A stretch of 40,642 bases of DNA from Candidatus Goldiibacteriota bacterium (lineage in GTDB: Bacteria > Oederibacteriota > PGYV01), in assembly GCA_016937715.1 (NCBI GenBank), contig JAFGWA010000007.1, positions 1 to 40,642 of the forward strand. The letters are read 5' to 3'. The position numbers and the translations under genes are program-made. Numbering within the stretch: position 1 is the stretch's first letter; each line of letters opens with the position of its first letter. This document shows, piece by piece, positions 7,597 through 16,973 of this stretch. The notes below the pieces were generated by a model. It made no database searches. It saw only the letters and a list, made by a program, of their open reading frames with translations, and was not told where the DNA came from.

Positions 7597-8064
7597 ATGG
7601 AAGAAAAGGTATCATTAAGGGAACTGATAGAAAAAGAGATAGAGCCGCTTATAAAGGACAACTTTATGGAACTTGTGGATATTGATGTGTCCACCGGCCA
7701 GAGAAAGCTGTATATCCGCATTAAACTGGATAAGATAACAGGCGGAATAAACCTTGACGAATGCGCGATGATGAGCCGCCTGATAGATGATTTATTATTT
7801 GAAAAAAATACAGTGCATTCTGATTACAATCTGGAGATAAGTTCTCCGGGGATGGACAGGCCGCTTAAAAGCCCGGCAGATTATAAAAGGTTTGAAGGCA
7901 AACTGGCAAAACTTGCGTTATATGAACCGATAGAGAATGAAAACTGCCAGATAGGGCATATTAAGGAAAGCACGGAAGAAAGCGTTACGCTGGCAACAAA
8001 AAAAGGTGAAAGAAATATACCTTTTTCAAACATAAAAAAAGCGAATCTGGAGATAGATTTTTAA
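7597..8064 (+). CDS. rimP: Ribosome maturation factor RimP
   Basis: Assists assembly of the 30S ribosomal subunit. The 155-residue length is normal. The N-terminal domain contains the typical ELVDIDVSTGQRKLYIRIKL strand region and the LEISSPGMDRPLKSPADYKR motif at about 83-103, followed by the small C-terminal SH3-like domain. The start has GAGGT upstream (7586-7590). It is the first gene of the conserved rimP-nusA-infB-rbfA order, which supports the identification strongly. The leader hairpin at 7547-7572 may control its expression. Confidence 0.95.
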   Translation: MEEKVSLRELIEKEIEPLIKDNFMELVDIDVSTGQRKLYIRIKLDKITGGINLDECAMMSRLIDDLLFEKNTVHSDYNLEISSPGMDRPLKSPADYKRFEGKLAKLALYEPIENENCQIGHIKESTEESVTLATKKGERNIPFSNIKKANLEIDF

Positions 8065-8127
8065 AAAGGTTCGTTACAGAGACAGAAGCCGGCAGGGCCG
8101 GTACAAAGAGAGAGCGAGGTAAAAAAA

Positions 8128-9399
8128 ATGGCAAACGAAATTTTACAGATGCTTCAGCAGGTGGAAAAATTAAAGAATATAGATGAAAAGGAACTGATAG
8201 ATGCTTTTGAACGCGGCATTACATCTGCCGCCAAGAAAGTTTACGGTATAAAGCCTGAAATAAGGGTGGAATTCGGGGAAGAGCTGAAATTCTTTTGGAA
8301 GAAAACTGTTGTGGAAAAGGCTTCCAATGATTTTACAGAGATAAGCCTTGATGCGGCCAAAGAAATAAAAGATGACGCCGTGCTTGGCGATATTATAGAA
8401 GTGCTTTTTTATCCAAAGGAATTTGGCAGGATAGCGGCGCAGACAACCAAACAGGTTATTACGCAGAAAATACGCGAAGTGGAAAAAGAACAGATTTATC
8501 AGGATACAAAGAAAAAAGAAGGGGAAATAGTGACAGGTACCGTTCACACAATTGAACACGGCGATGTGGTTGTGGACTTGGGAGCCGTGGAAGGCGTGCT
8601 GAAGGTAAGGGAACAGGTGGCGCATGAAAAGTACAGAATAGGCGAAAGAATAAGGGCGCTTGCGCTTAAGACGGTGCGCGGCAAGGAAGGCGCGATTCTG
8701 GAACTTTCAAGGACACACCCTAATTTTATAAAACGCATTTTCGCGCAGGAAGTAACCGAAGTTGACCAGGGGACTGTGGAAATAAAATATGTGGCCAGGG
8801 AACCCGGCGTTAAAACGAAAGTGGTTGTCACATCCAATGATTCGCACATTGACCCCGTGGGTGCGTGTATCGGCGTAAAAGGAAGCAGGATACAGACAAT
8901 TATAAGGGAACTTCACGGAGAAAAGGTGGATGTGGTGCTTTATGATGAAGACATAAAAAAATACCTTCAGAGCGCCATTGCGCCCATAGATATAAAAGAT
9001 ATTTATATTGACGCTGAAAATCATTATACAATTATTGCCGTGTCCGATGAACAGTTTTCACAGGTAATAGGAAAAAACGGCATTAATATGAGGCTTGTGG
9101 CAAAAATTACCAAGTGGAAAGTGTCAGTGCTAAGGATAAGCGAGTTTAACAAAGAAAAAATTGACGAGATGAAAGGCAGTTTTGAACATCAGGTGGCCTA
9201 TGACCTGTTTAAGCTTGGCGATGATATTCCTGTCAAGCAGTTAAAAGAACTTAAAAAAGCCGGGATAAAGAACCTGCTGGATTTTGAAACTGTCGGGATA
9301 CCGGATATTATAAATGTGCTTGGCTGTGATGAAAAAGCGGCTGAAAAGCTGAAAGAAAAAGCCAGGGCATTAATAGAAAAAGAAGAGCAGGGTGAATAA
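8128..9399 (+). CDS. nusA: Transcription termination/antitermination factor NusA
   Basis: Binds RNA polymerase and RNA to control pausing, termination and antitermination. The 423-residue protein shows the N-terminal polymerase-binding domain (1-125), an S1 domain (about 132-195, GEIVTGTVHTIEHGDVVVDL), and two KH domains (GACIGVKGSRIQTIIREL near 245 and QVIGKNGINMRLV near 315). A short helix-hairpin-helix region (about 365-420) ends the chain. The single C-terminal HhH block makes it shorter than the E. coli protein. GCGAGG lies a few bases before the ATG. Its stop codon directly abuts the infB ATG, so translation may be coupled. Confidence 0.97.
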   Translation: MANEILQMLQQVEKLKNIDEKELIDAFERGITSAAKKVYGIKPEIRVEFGEELKFFWKKTVVEKASNDFTEISLDAAKEIKDDAVLGDIIEVLFYPKEFGRIAAQTTKQVITQKIREVEKEQIYQDTKKKEGEIVTGTVHTIEHGDVVVDLGAVEGVLKVREQVAHEKYRIGERIRALALKTVRGKEGAILELSRTHPNFIKRIFAQEVTEVDQGTVEIKYVAREPGVKTKVVVTSNDSHIDPVGACIGVKGSRIQTIIRELHGEKVDVVLYDEDIKKYLQSAIAPIDIKDIYIDAENHYTIIAVSDEQFSQVIGKNGINMRLVAKITKWKVSVLRISEFNKEKIDEMKGSFEHQVAYDLFKLGDDIPVKQLKELKKAGIKNLLDFETVGIPDIINVLGCDEKAAEKLKEKARALIEKEEQGE

Positions 9400-11538
9400 A
9401 TGAGAATATACGAATTCGCGAAAAATCACGGAAAAGAAAACAAGGATATAATAAAAATACTGACTGATATGGGTGTGGAAGTAAAAAGCCATATGAGCAG
9501 TATGCCGGAAGAGCTTATACAGAAAGTTGAAGGTATGCTTGCTCCTGCGCCTGCGGCGGTTCCTGCGTCTGCGCCTGTGCCTGCATCTTCGCCTTCGGCT
9601 CCGGCGGCTCCTAAAGTTACGGAGAAAAAAGAGCAAAATGTTGAAGTTAAAAAAGCGCCTGAATCAAAAGCCGCGCCTTCGCCTGTGGCTCCGGCGCCTG
9701 CTCCTGTTGTTTCTGCGGAACCCGCGGCAGCTCCTGTGCCTTTAGAAACACAAACGCCGGCCGCGCCTGTTGAAGTTGTCAAAGAAACAATTGAAATTAA
9801 TAAAAATATGACTGTAACTGAATTTGCGGCAGCGCTTGAAATAAGGCCTGTGGAGCTTATTAAAAAACTTATGAGCATGGGCGTAATGGCTACAATGAAT
9901 CAGGTATTAAATGAGGAAGAAGTTCAGATAATTGCTGATGAGTATAATAAGATATTAAAATTTAAAGACATATTTGGCGATGATATATTTGCAGAAACTC
10001 CGGATAGACCGGAAGATTTAAAAACGCGCTGCCCTATTGTAACTATTATGGGGCATGTGGATCACGGAAAGACATCCCTTCTGGATGCTATACGGGAATC
10101 AAACGTTGTAAGCGGCGAACACGGCGGTATCACTCAGAAGATAGGCGCGTATAAAGTTTCCACGGGTCACGGCGATGTTGTATTTCTTGACACGCCCGGC
10201 CATGCCGCGTTTACGGCAATGAGAGCCCGCGGAGCAAAAGCCACTGACATTGTAATTCTTATCGTGGCGGCTGATGACGGCATAATGCCGCAGACCAAAG
10301 AAGCCATTGACCACGCGAAAGCCGCCGGAGCGCCTATTATTGTCGCGATAAATAAGATTGATAAGGAAGGGGCAAACCCGGATAAAATTAAACAGGAACT
10401 TACAAAATACGGGCTTGTGCCTGAAGAATGGGGCGGTAAGACTCAGGTTGTGGCGATTTCAGCCAAGAAAAAAACAGGTATTAATGACCTTCTGGAACGA
10501 ATTCTGCTTGAGTCTGAAATGCTTGAACTGAAAACCAACCCTGATACCTACGCGCAGGGAGTTGTAATAGAAGGAAGGCTGGACAAAGGCCGCGGCGCTG
10601 TAGGCACCGTGCTTCTTCAGAAAGGCACCCTTAACGTTGGGGATGCTTTTATCACAAACTACACTTATGGAAAAGTAAGGGCTATTTTTAATGACCAGGG
10701 CAAAAGGCTTAAAGACGCAAAGGCTGTAATGCCTGTTGAAGTGCTTGGGTTTGAAGAAGTGCCAAACGCAGGCGACAAGATTAAAGTTTTCCCGAATGAA
10801 AAAGAGGTAAAACAGATTGCGGCGAAGCGTTCAACAGACATCAGGCGCTTCCAGGTTGACAAGAAAAAGAAAAAGATGACCCTTGAAGACCTGCATAAGA
10901 AGATAGAGTCCGGCGCGGAAAAGAAGCTTCAGGTAATTATTAAAGGCGATGGTATAGGCTCTGTGGAAGCGTTGTCTGAAGCCATTGAAAAGATTTCAAC
11001 TGACAGCGGAATACAGGTGCAGGTTATACATAAAGACGTGGGCGACATTACCGAAAGCGATGTTCTTCTTGCGGACGCGTCAGACGCGGTGGTAATCGGG
11101 TTCTTTGTATCCGTGCTTCCCGCGGCCAAGGACCTGGCAAAGCAGGAAGGCGTTGAAATTAAAATATACCATATAATATACGAAGTTGTGGATTCAATAA
11201 AAGCCGCTATGGAAGGGCTGCTGGAGCCGGAATATGAATTTGTTGAAATCGGCGAGGCCGAAGTAAGGCAGGTATTCAAAGTTGAGAGTGAAGGCGTAAA
11301 TATAGCCGGAAGTTATATGAGAAAAGGCAAGGCATATCAGGATTCCACAGCTGTGGTAAAAAGAAACGGTTATGAATTGTTGAGGGCGGAAGTTAAGACA
11401 CTTAAAAGATTTAAAGATACTGTAAAGGAAGTTAAGGAAGGATATGAATTTGGGGTGGTAGTAGAAGGGTATAAAGAACCTGCTGTGGGCGATACGGTAA
11501 TTTTTTATGAAGAAAGACAGAAACTAAAGAAACTATAG
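9400..11538 (+). CDS. infB: Translation initiation factor IF-2
   Basis: GTPase that places fMet-tRNA on the 30S subunit. The 712-residue protein has an IF2N domain (1-48), a Pro/Ala-rich linker (about 48-125), a second IF2N domain (135-185) and the GTPase. G1 is GHVDHGKT at 218-225, followed by DTPGHAAF and NKID. The linker is low-complexity, and its other frames give long but spurious Leu/Arg and Ser/Thr ORFs. Domains II to IV continue to the C-terminus ([18 protein letters not shown]). It starts directly at the nusA stop. Confidence 0.98.
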   Translation: MRIYEFAKNHGKENKDIIKILTDMGVEVKSHMSSMPEELIQKVEGMLAPAPAAVPASAPVPASSPSAPAAPKVTEKKEQNVEVKKAPESKAAPSPVAPAPAPVVSAEPAAAPVPLETQTPAAPVEVVKETIEINKNMTVTEFAAALEIRPVELIKKLMSMGVMATMNQVLNEEEVQIIADEYNKILKFKDIFGDDIFAETPDRPEDLKTRCPIVTIMGHVDHGKTSLLDAIRESNVVSGEHGGITQKIGAYKVSTGHGDVVFLDTPGHAAFTAMRARGAKATDIVILIVAADDGIMPQTKEAIDHAKAAGAPIIVAINKIDKEGANPDKIKQELTKYGLVPEEWGGKTQVVAISAKKKTGINDLLERILLESEMLELKTNPDTYAQGVVIEGRLDKGRGAVGTVLLQKGTLNVGDAFITNYTYGKVRAIFNDQGKRLKDAKAVMPVEVLGFEEVPNAGDKIKVFPNEKEVKQIAAKRSTDIRRFQVDKKKKKMTLEDLHKKIESGAEKKLQVIIKGDGIGSVEALSEAIEKISTDSGIQVQVIHKDVGDITESDVLLADASDAVVIGFFVSVLPAAKDLAKQEGVEIKIYHIIYEVVDSIKAAMEGLLEPEYEFVEIGEAEVRQVFKVESEGVNIAGSYMRKGKAYQDSTAVVKRNGYELLRAEVKTLKRFKDTVKEVKEGYEFGVVVEGYKEPAVGDTVIFYEERQKLKKL

Positions 11539-11580
11539 AAAAAAAACGGCAGAAGGCCGGATTTTGTTTAAGGCGGATAT

Positions 11581-11952
11581 ATGCAGGGAATAAGAAAACA
11601 AAAAGTTGAAAGCCTTATGAAAAGGGAAATAAGCACTATCATCATGAGGGAAGTAAAAGACCCAAGAGTGGGTTTTGTAAGCGTTCATTCGGTCAGCCTT
11701 ACAAATGACCTTAAATCCGCGCATGTTTATATCAGCGTTATGGGCGATGAAGAACAGAAAAAAAAGTCACTGGAAGGGCTTCAGAAAGCGTCCGGTTTTA
11801 TAAGGGGGCAGGTGGGCGATGCCATTAAGATACGCTACACCCCGGAAATTATTTTTAAACTGGATAACTCCTATGAAGAGCGTCTTAGGGTTGAAGGCCT
11901 TTTCAGGCAGATAGAAGAGGAAAAAAAGAATGACAAAAAAACAGGCGAGTGA
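11581..11952 (+). CDS. rbfA: 30S ribosome-binding factor A
   Basis: Small KH-fold protein needed for 16S rRNA maturation and cold adaptation. The 123 residues include the family features IRKQKVESLMKREISTII, VKDPRVGFVSVHSVSLT near 25-45, the LKSAHVYISVMGDEEQ strand and the RYTPEIIFKLDNS motif near 85-100. The C-terminus is Lys/Glu-rich. It overlaps the next gene by 23 bases, indicating coupling. Position after infB is the usual bacterial order. Confidence 0.96.
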   Translation: MQGIRKQKVESLMKREISTIIMREVKDPRVGFVSVHSVSLTNDLKSAHVYISVMGDEEQKKKSLEGLQKASGFIRGQVGDAIKIRYTPEIIFKLDNSYEERLRVEGLFRQIEEEKKNDKKTGE

Positions 11953-12901
11953 TATTGCCGCATTAATAAAAAAATCCCATAAGATACTGCTTACCACCCA
12001 TATTAACCCTGACGGCGACGGGCTTGGTTCCGGGTCCGCCCTTGTAAGCGTGCTTTCAAAGATGGGAAAAAAAGTGGATTTTATCAACAGGGACCCGCTT
12101 CCGGATATATACAGGTTTCTTCCATCAAGCGGAAAAATCAGAAATATAAATAAAGTTAAGGGCTGTTATGACCTTGCTATTTTTCTTGAATGCCCTGATC
12201 TGGCAAGAAACGGACATATCATTGACCATATAAAACAGGCAAAGCGTACCATTAATATTGATCACCATCTGGGGAATGTTATGTACGGCGACTTAAATGT
12301 GGTGGAACCAAAAGCCGCGGCCGTGGGCATGCAGCTGTATCAGTTTATGAAATTCAACGGGTGGAAAATAAGCAAAGATGTTGCCTGCGGTTTATATACC
12401 GCGATAGTTACAGACACAGGGTCTTTTGCTTATTCTAATACCTCGCCCGAAGTTCATCAGGTGGCGGCGGAACTTATAAAGGCCGGGGCAAACCCGAATC
12501 AGATATCAGGCGAAGTTTATGCCACAACGCTTTCCAGCACCAGGCTTATGGCAAAAATGCTTACCGCTTTAAAGTTTGAAGGCAAAGCGGCGTGGAGCGT
12601 GGTGACAAAAAAGATGTTTAAGGAAACCGGTGCCAAAGAAAGCGATACGGATAATTTCATAAATTCAATCAGGTCAATAAGGGGCGTTGATATCGCCGTG
12701 CTTTTTAAGGAAGTCACCGCTGATTCCGTAAAGGTCTCTTTCAGGTCAAAACACGGCGTTGATGTCAATATGATAGCCACGGAATTAAACGGCGGCGGGC
12801 ATAAGTACGCGTCAGGATGCTTTATAAAAAAACCGGTAAAAGAAGCGGAAAAACTTGTCGTTTCAGAGATAAGGAAATATTTTAAGACAAGAAAGAAGTA
12901 A
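11930..12901 (+). CDS. nrnA: DHH/DHHA1 phosphoesterase, NrnA-type oligoribonuclease/pAp phosphatase
   Basis: Predicted to degrade very short RNAs (and pAp) to mononucleotides. The 323-residue protein has motif I THINPDGDGLGS with H24, D28 and D30, the DHH motif in NIDHHLGN near 110, TDTGSF near 160 and the DHHA1 signature GGGHKYASGC near 290. All metal-binding residues visible are in place. The gene is commonly found between rbfA and truB or ribF, as here; no truB was seen between it and ribF, so that gene may lie elsewhere. Confidence 0.92.
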   Translation: MTKKQASDIAALIKKSHKILLTTHINPDGDGLGSGSALVSVLSKMGKKVDFINRDPLPDIYRFLPSSGKIRNINKVKGCYDLAIFLECPDLARNGHIIDHIKQAKRTINIDHHLGNVMYGDLNVVEPKAAAVGMQLYQFMKFNGWKISKDVACGLYTAIVTDTGSFAYSNTSPEVHQVAAELIKAGANPNQISGEVYATTLSSTRLMAKMLTALKFEGKAAWSVVTKKMFKETGAKESDTDNFINSIRSIRGVDIAVLFKEVTADSVKVSFRSKHGVDVNMIATELNGGGHKYASGCFIKKPVKEAEKLVVSEIRKYFKTRKK

Positions 12902-12903
12902 AA

Positions 12904-13842
12904 ATGAAGATTATAAAAGCTGTTAAAAACTTCAAATTAAAAACCAAAAGCGCCGTAACAGTCGGAGTCTTTGACGGCGTTCATACCGGGCATTTATCCC
13001 TGATAAATGTCGTGAAAAAAGAAGCGGCCGCTATTCGCGGGAAAAGCATACTTGTTACATTTTCAGGACACCCTGACAGGTATTTTTCAAAAAACACTGA
13101 ACTTAAACTCATAAAAAAACACTCACATAACATTGAAATTATAGAGAAACACGGTATTGATATCTGCGTTCTGCTTGATATTTCAAAAGTATCGCGCGTA
13201 GAACCGGAAAATTTTGTAAAAGATATCCTGTGCGGGAAGCTTAATATGAAATCTATAGTGGCGGGTTCGGATTTTGTATTTGGCCGCGGCGGCCGTGGAA
13301 ATGTGGCGCTGTTAAAAAAAATGTCAAAGGAACTGGGCTTTTCTGTAAAAATAGTTCCGGATAAAATGGTGGATGGTTACAAAGTAAGCTCCACAATCAT
13401 AAGAAAAAAACTTGCGCAGGGAGACATAAAACTTGTAAATAAAATGCTTGGCAGGCCTTATACAATTGACGGGGAAGTAATTGAAGGGCGGCACATAGGC
13501 AGGGACATTGGATTCCCCACAGCCAATATTAAGATTAAATATGAAGAAATACCGGCAAGGGGCGTGTGGGCGGTGGCTGTGGATTATAACAAAAACAGAT
13601 ATATAGGAGCCGCGAATATCGGTTTTGCGCCGACTCTTAAACAGGAAAAAGCCGCGCTTATAGAAATTTTTATATTTGATTTTGATTCCGTTATTTATGG
13701 TAAAAAACTGAAGGTGGAATTTTTGGAGCGCGTAAGGGATGAAAAGAAGTTTAAGAATAAAGACGCCCTTATAGCAAAGATAAATCAGGATATTAATTAT
13801 ATAAGGCGCAAATACAAAAAAACGCCAAAAGGAAGAAAATAA
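12904..13842 (+). CDS. ribF: Bifunctional riboflavin kinase/FAD synthetase
   Basis: Makes FMN from riboflavin and then FAD. The 312-residue length is typical. The FAD synthetase half starts with VGVFDGVHTGHLSL, where HTGH is at 27-30, and has FVKDILCGKLNMKSIVAGSD near 105. The riboflavin kinase half contains GRPYTIDGEVIEGRHIGRDI and GFPTANI near 195. It starts two bases after the nrnA stop and ends just before the next gene. FAD made here would serve the oxidoreductase at 15655 among others. Confidence 0.96.
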   Translation: MKIIKAVKNFKLKTKSAVTVGVFDGVHTGHLSLINVVKKEAAAIRGKSILVTFSGHPDRYFSKNTELKLIKKHSHNIEIIEKHGIDICVLLDISKVSRVEPENFVKDILCGKLNMKSIVAGSDFVFGRGGRGNVALLKKMSKELGFSVKIVPDKMVDGYKVSSTIIRKKLAQGDIKLVNKMLGRPYTIDGEVIEGRHIGRDIGFPTANIKIKYEEIPARGVWAVAVDYNKNRYIGAANIGFAPTLKQEKAALIEIFIFDFDSVIYGKKLKVEFLERVRDEKKFKNKDALIAKINQDINYIRRKYKKTPKGRK

Positions 13843-13843
13843 T

Positions 13844-14443
13844 ATGAAAATAAAAATGGCTGTTGAAAAGCCAATACAGGCATTAAAGAAAGAGCCGGTT
13901 TTTATATTACTGGCGGGTTTAACGGCGGGAATGCTGTCTTCGGTAACGCTGGGCATTCTGTATCCTGTTATGGCGGCGGGGCTGTCTAATGTAATAATAA
14001 AAACATCTGCAGGGGAAAAAACGGATTTTCAGGATCTGTTCAGATTCATGAACCTTCTTGCGCCTATGTTTGGTTTGGGGCTGCTGATATTTTTAATGTC
14101 AATTGCGGGACTTATGTTTATTTTATTTCCCGGACTTGTTATTATGGCTCTGTTTGTTTATGCCCCTTACTACATGGCTTTTGAAAATAAGGGGATAATG
14201 GATTCGTTGAAATTAAGCGCGAAAGCGGTGATTGCAAACAGCCTTATGGGGCATGTGGTAATTGCGCTTGTCCTCTGGCTGGTTAACCTGATTGGAATTC
14301 AGATACTTGTAGGCTGGGTACTGACTTTCCCGCTTACTGTGGGATTTTTGTATTATTTATTTGAACAGACGAAGAAAGCAGGCAGCTCAGCGGCTCAGCA
14401 GCCCGGCAGCTCAGAAGAACCTGCTGATGGAAAAATTGGTTAA
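13844..14443 (+). CDS. Polytopic membrane protein of unknown function
   Basis: A 199-residue protein with about four or five hydrophobic segments (AGLTAGMLSSVTLGILYPVMA, FGLGLLIFLMSIAGLMFILF, ALFVYAPYYMAF, VVIALVLWLVNLIGIQILV). A Ser/Ala/Gln/Glu-rich tail follows from residue about 178. The pattern recalls DUF975/YciC-like integral membrane proteins, but that is a weak resemblance. The start is one base after the ribF stop, so it is likely the last gene of this operon. It ends convergent to the CBS-GGDEF gene, with a repeat-rich gap between them. Confidence 0.75.
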   Translation: MKIKMAVEKPIQALKKEPVFILLAGLTAGMLSSVTLGILYPVMAAGLSNVIIKTSAGEKTDFQDLFRFMNLLAPMFGLGLLIFLMSIAGLMFILFPGLVIMALFVYAPYYMAFENKGIMDSLKLSAKAVIANSLMGHVVIALVLWLVNLIGIQILVGWVLTFPLTVGFLYYLFEQTKKAGSSAAQQPGSSEEPADGKIG

Positions 14444-14478
14444 ATAAAAGCAGAAGTTGTATTAATAATATGGTTTTT

Positions 14479-14510
14479 GTTTTCGTAGGGTACGTGCTAC
14501 TGCCCGTCCC
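14479..14510 (+). repeat. Dispersed intergenic hairpin repeat, degraded copy
   Basis: GTTTTCGTAGGG at 14479-14490, followed by TACGTGCTACTGCCCGTCCC, matches the intact copy at 37457-37488 closely. Here the stem (14488-14497 with 14502-14510) carries a mismatch and a bulge. Such short GC-rich hairpins preceded by TTTGT and GTAGGG form dispersed families in many genomes. Confidence 0.6.
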
Positions 14511-14519
14511 GCAGAATTC

Positions 14520-14570
14520 CCAACCCTCCAAGCATTTAAGCGTCTATGCGTCCAACCCTCCAAGCGTCTA
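14520..14570 (+). repeat. Short direct repeats overlapping the GGDEF stop codon
   Basis: CCAACCCTCCAAGC occurs at 14520-14533 and 14552-14565, and AAGCGTCTA at 14538-14546 and 14562-14570. The last copy provides the TAG stop of the reverse-strand gene (14570-14568). AAGCATTTAAGC at 14530-14541 recurs at 33296-33307. Confidence 0.7.
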
Positions 14571-15485
14571 AACTCCTTCGTACATCCTTACCTGATTCCT
14601 GCCGTTGCGTTTTGCCGTATACAATGCTTCATCCGCGAATTTTACAAGGTCTTTTTCCGATGTAATTGAAGAGTTCCACACTGAAATACCTATGCTTATC
14701 GTAATATTAAAATCCGTATTCTCGTGCGAGAAAATCTCTTTTTCCACGGCTGTCCTTATTCTTTCGCCAAGGTAAAGGGCTGATTTATAATCTGAGATGG
14801 GGCCTATTATCATAAATTCCTCGCCGCCGAACCTTCCCACAACGTTAATGGCGCGGGATTTATCCTTAAGAATATGCGCGATTTTCTTTAATACTTCATC
14901 GCCGCGCTGGTGGCCGTAAGTATCATTGACCTTTTTAAAATGGTCAATGTCAAGAAACATGACAGCCATGGGGTTTCCGGAGCGTTTGGCAAGTTCAAAA
15001 TGGTAGGTAAGCTGTTCTTCAAGGTACCCTTTGTTAAATAACCCTGTTAAAGGGTCGTGGTTGGCTTTGTCTTCAAGTTTTTCTGTTTTCTGTTCAAGCA
15101 TAAAATAGTTCTTTCGAAGCGCGTTAGTTATATCCCTGTAAGAAATTATACCCGCAAGTTTGTCATTTTGCGTTATTGGTATCCTTCTTATCATGTTTAA
15201 AGACATAAGCGTTGCCGCGGTTTCGATATCCTGGTCAGGTTCCAATGTAAGCACGGGGGAGCTCATAATATCCTGCGCCTGTTTGTTCAGGGCCTGTTCT
15301 TTGTAAACTCCCAAAGACCGTATTATGTCTCTTTCGGATACTATTCCGACAGGGTATCTGTTATTGTCCACAATCACTATGGCGCCTATCCTGTGCGCCT
15401 GAAGCCGCTGTGACATTTCAAGTATTGTGTCGCTTTTAGACGCGGTCAGCACGTCTGTCATCATAACATCGCTGATTTTTACCAT
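14568..15485 (-). CDS. CBS-pair diguanylate cyclase
   Basis: Predicted to make cyclic di-GMP in response to a ligand sensed by CBS domains. The 305-residue protein has CBS motifs at about 7-58 and 71-122, a helical linker (124-142), then a GGDEF domain with the active site GGEEF at 220-224 and NDTYGHQRGD near 187. The inhibitory site expected nine residues before the active site reads RAIN (211-214) instead of RxxD, so product feedback may be lost. There are no membrane segments, so it is cytoplasmic. A strong reverse-strand promoter (15506-15534) and AGGAGG precede the start. Confidence 0.92.
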   Translation of the reverse strand: MVKISDVMMTDVLTASKSDTILEMSQRLQAHRIGAIVIVDNNRYPVGIVSERDIIRSLGVYKEQALNKQAQDIMSSPVLTLEPDQDIETAATLMSLNMIRRIPITQNDKLAGIISYRDITNALRKNYFMLEQKTEKLEDKANHDPLTGLFNKGYLEEQLTYHFELAKRSGNPMAVMFLDIDHFKKVNDTYGHQRGDEVLKKIAHILKDKSRAINVVGRFGGEEFMIIGPISDYKSALYLGERIRTAVEKEIFSHENTDFNITISIGISVWNSSITSEKDLVKFADEALYTAKRNGRNQVRMYEGV

Positions 15486-15505
15486 AAGTACCTCCTGTTG
15501 TTATG

Positions 15506-15534
15506 ATTTTAGGTTAAAGTGCGGGATTTGTCAA
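15506..15534 (-). promoter_or_regulatory. Promoter of the CBS-GGDEF gene
   Basis: On the reverse strand, TTGACA (15534-15529) and TAAAAT (15511-15506) are separated by 17 bases. The ribosome site AGGAGG lies between this and the start at 15485, and the predicted transcript start falls close to the gene. Confidence 0.7.
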
Positions 15535-15615
15535 ACGGGGAAATACCCTGATTTTAAAAGATATTCAGGAGCTTCTTATTGCCTAAATTTCGTATATCAA
15601 GAAAGCTGTCATATA

Positions 15616-15624
15616 TGATATACT
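15616..15624 (+). promoter_or_regulatory. Extended -10 promoter for the surface module
   Basis: TGATATACT at 15616-15624 fits the extended -10 form TGnTATACT; no good -35 is visible at the right distance. It lies 31 bases upstream of the oxidoreductase start and is divergent from the GGDEF promoter. Confidence 0.5.
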
Positions 15625-15654
15625 CTCTTATTATATGTGTTTAAAGGAGGAATT

Positions 15655-16959
15655 ATGTTGACAGGCGTGGTTGGCGGTGGCATAGCAGGGTTGGTCGCCG
15701 CATACAGATTATCAAAGGCAGGGCACCAGGTTTTTGTTTTTGAAGCTGACGAAAAACTTGGCGGGCTTGCTCAAAGTATGGATTTTGCCGGCACGAAACT
15801 TGACATGTTTTACAGGCACATTTTCAAAAGCGACCTTGATATAGTGGATTTAATTGATGAACTTCAGCTTGAATCGCAGATGATGTGGATAGAATCAAAA
15901 GTGGGTTTTTATACCGGCGGAAAAACATATCCTTTTACAACCCCTATGGATTTATTATCTTTTCCCGTCCTTCCGTTTATTGACAGGATAAAACTTGGGT
16001 TTATGGCGCTTTACCTTCAGCGCGTAAATGACTGGCAGAAGTATGAAAAAATAACAGCCAAGGACTGGGTTACAAAATACGTTTCAAAAAATGTTTATGA
16101 TAAAGTCTGGGGGCCTTTGATGAACCAGAAATTTGGGCCGCTTGCGGATACAGTGGCAATGACGTGGCTGTACGGCAGAATTCATTCAAGGGTAGCGTCG
16201 CGCGAAGGCGGCGGGGCAAAGGAAGTTCTGGGTTACATGAAAGGCAGTTATCAGGTGCTTGTTGACACTCTTGAAAACGCGGCTTTAAAAGAGGGCGCCA
16301 GAATAATGAAAAACACCCCTATAAGTAAAGTTGTTCTGGAAAACGGAAAGGTAAAGGGAGTGGTGATAAACGGGCAGGAACATATAATGGATTCTGTTGT
16401 CTTAACCTGCGCTCCGGCTATTTCGCGCAAACTTGTATCGTTTGACAGGGAGTATGACGAAAGGCTATCAAAGATGAAATATCACGGAGCGATGAATCTT
16501 ATAATGAGGACGAAAAAGTCACTTAGCAAAACCTACTGGCTTAATGTGGCGGAAAAAGACAGCCCGTTTGTGGCGGTCATTGAACACACTAACCTTGTGC
16601 CCAAAGAATTTTACGGCGGCGATACAGTTGTATATTTAAGCAAGTATCTTAATACCGAAGATGAACTTTATAAAGCTTCAGATGAAAAGGTTAAAGACAC
16701 GTTCTTTGATTATCTTAAGAAAATATTTCCGGAATTCAGCGCGGATGACGTGCTTGAATACAGGGTAAAAAGGGCGCCTTATTCCCAGCCAATAGTCGGG
16801 CTTGAATTTTCAAAAATCAAGCTTGATTACAGGACTCCTATAAAAGGGCTTTATTCCGCCAATATGACGCAGGTATATCCCGAAGACAGGGGAATGAGCT
16901 ACAGCGTAAAACTTGGCAATGAAGTAAGCGCTATAATAGCGGAAGATTTTAAACAATAA
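15655..16959 (+). CDS. FAD-dependent oxidoreductase of the protoporphyrinogen oxidase/UDP-galactopyranose mutase type
   Basis: A 434-residue flavoprotein. The N-terminal FAD-binding motif is VVGGGIAGLVAAYRLSKAGH (5-24), with the acidic end of the second strand in FEADEKLGG. The C-terminal flavin motif is GLYSANMTQVYPEDRGMSYS near 400. It resembles the NAD(P)-binding Rossmann-like amine-oxidase superfamily, members of which often sit next to GT2 genes in surface-sugar or lipid loci. The exact substrate is unknown. The start at 15655 was chosen over 15637 because AAAGGAGG (15643-15650) directly precedes it. The GT2 gene follows after 14 bases. Confidence 0.85.
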   Translation: MLTGVVGGGIAGLVAAYRLSKAGHQVFVFEADEKLGGLAQSMDFAGTKLDMFYRHIFKSDLDIVDLIDELQLESQMMWIESKVGFYTGGKTYPFTTPMDLLSFPVLPFIDRIKLGFMALYLQRVNDWQKYEKITAKDWVTKYVSKNVYDKVWGPLMNQKFGPLADTVAMTWLYGRIHSRVASREGGGAKEVLGYMKGSYQVLVDTLENAALKEGARIMKNTPISKVVLENGKVKGVVINGQEHIMDSVVLTCAPAISRKLVSFDREYDERLSKMKYHGAMNLIMRTKKSLSKTYWLNVAEKDSPFVAVIEHTNLVPKEFYGGDTVVYLSKYLNTEDELYKASDEKVKDTFFDYLKKIFPEFSADDVLEYRVKRAPYSQPIVGLEFSKIKLDYRTPIKGLYSANMTQVYPEDRGMSYSVKLGNEVSAIIAEDFKQ

Positions 16960-16973
16960 CGGAGGTAATAATT

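Noticed and set aside
8170-8625. Reverse-strand frame of 151 residues opposite nusA
   Set aside because: It is a shadow of nusA, rich in Phe and His, without a ribosome site.
9527-9745. Leu/Arg-rich 72-residue frame inside infB
   Set aside because: It arises from the Pro/Ala linker codons of IF-2 read in another frame.
13324-13956. Reverse-strand frame of 210 residues opposite ribF
   Set aside because: ribF is clear on the + strand and the reverse frame has no recognisable domain.
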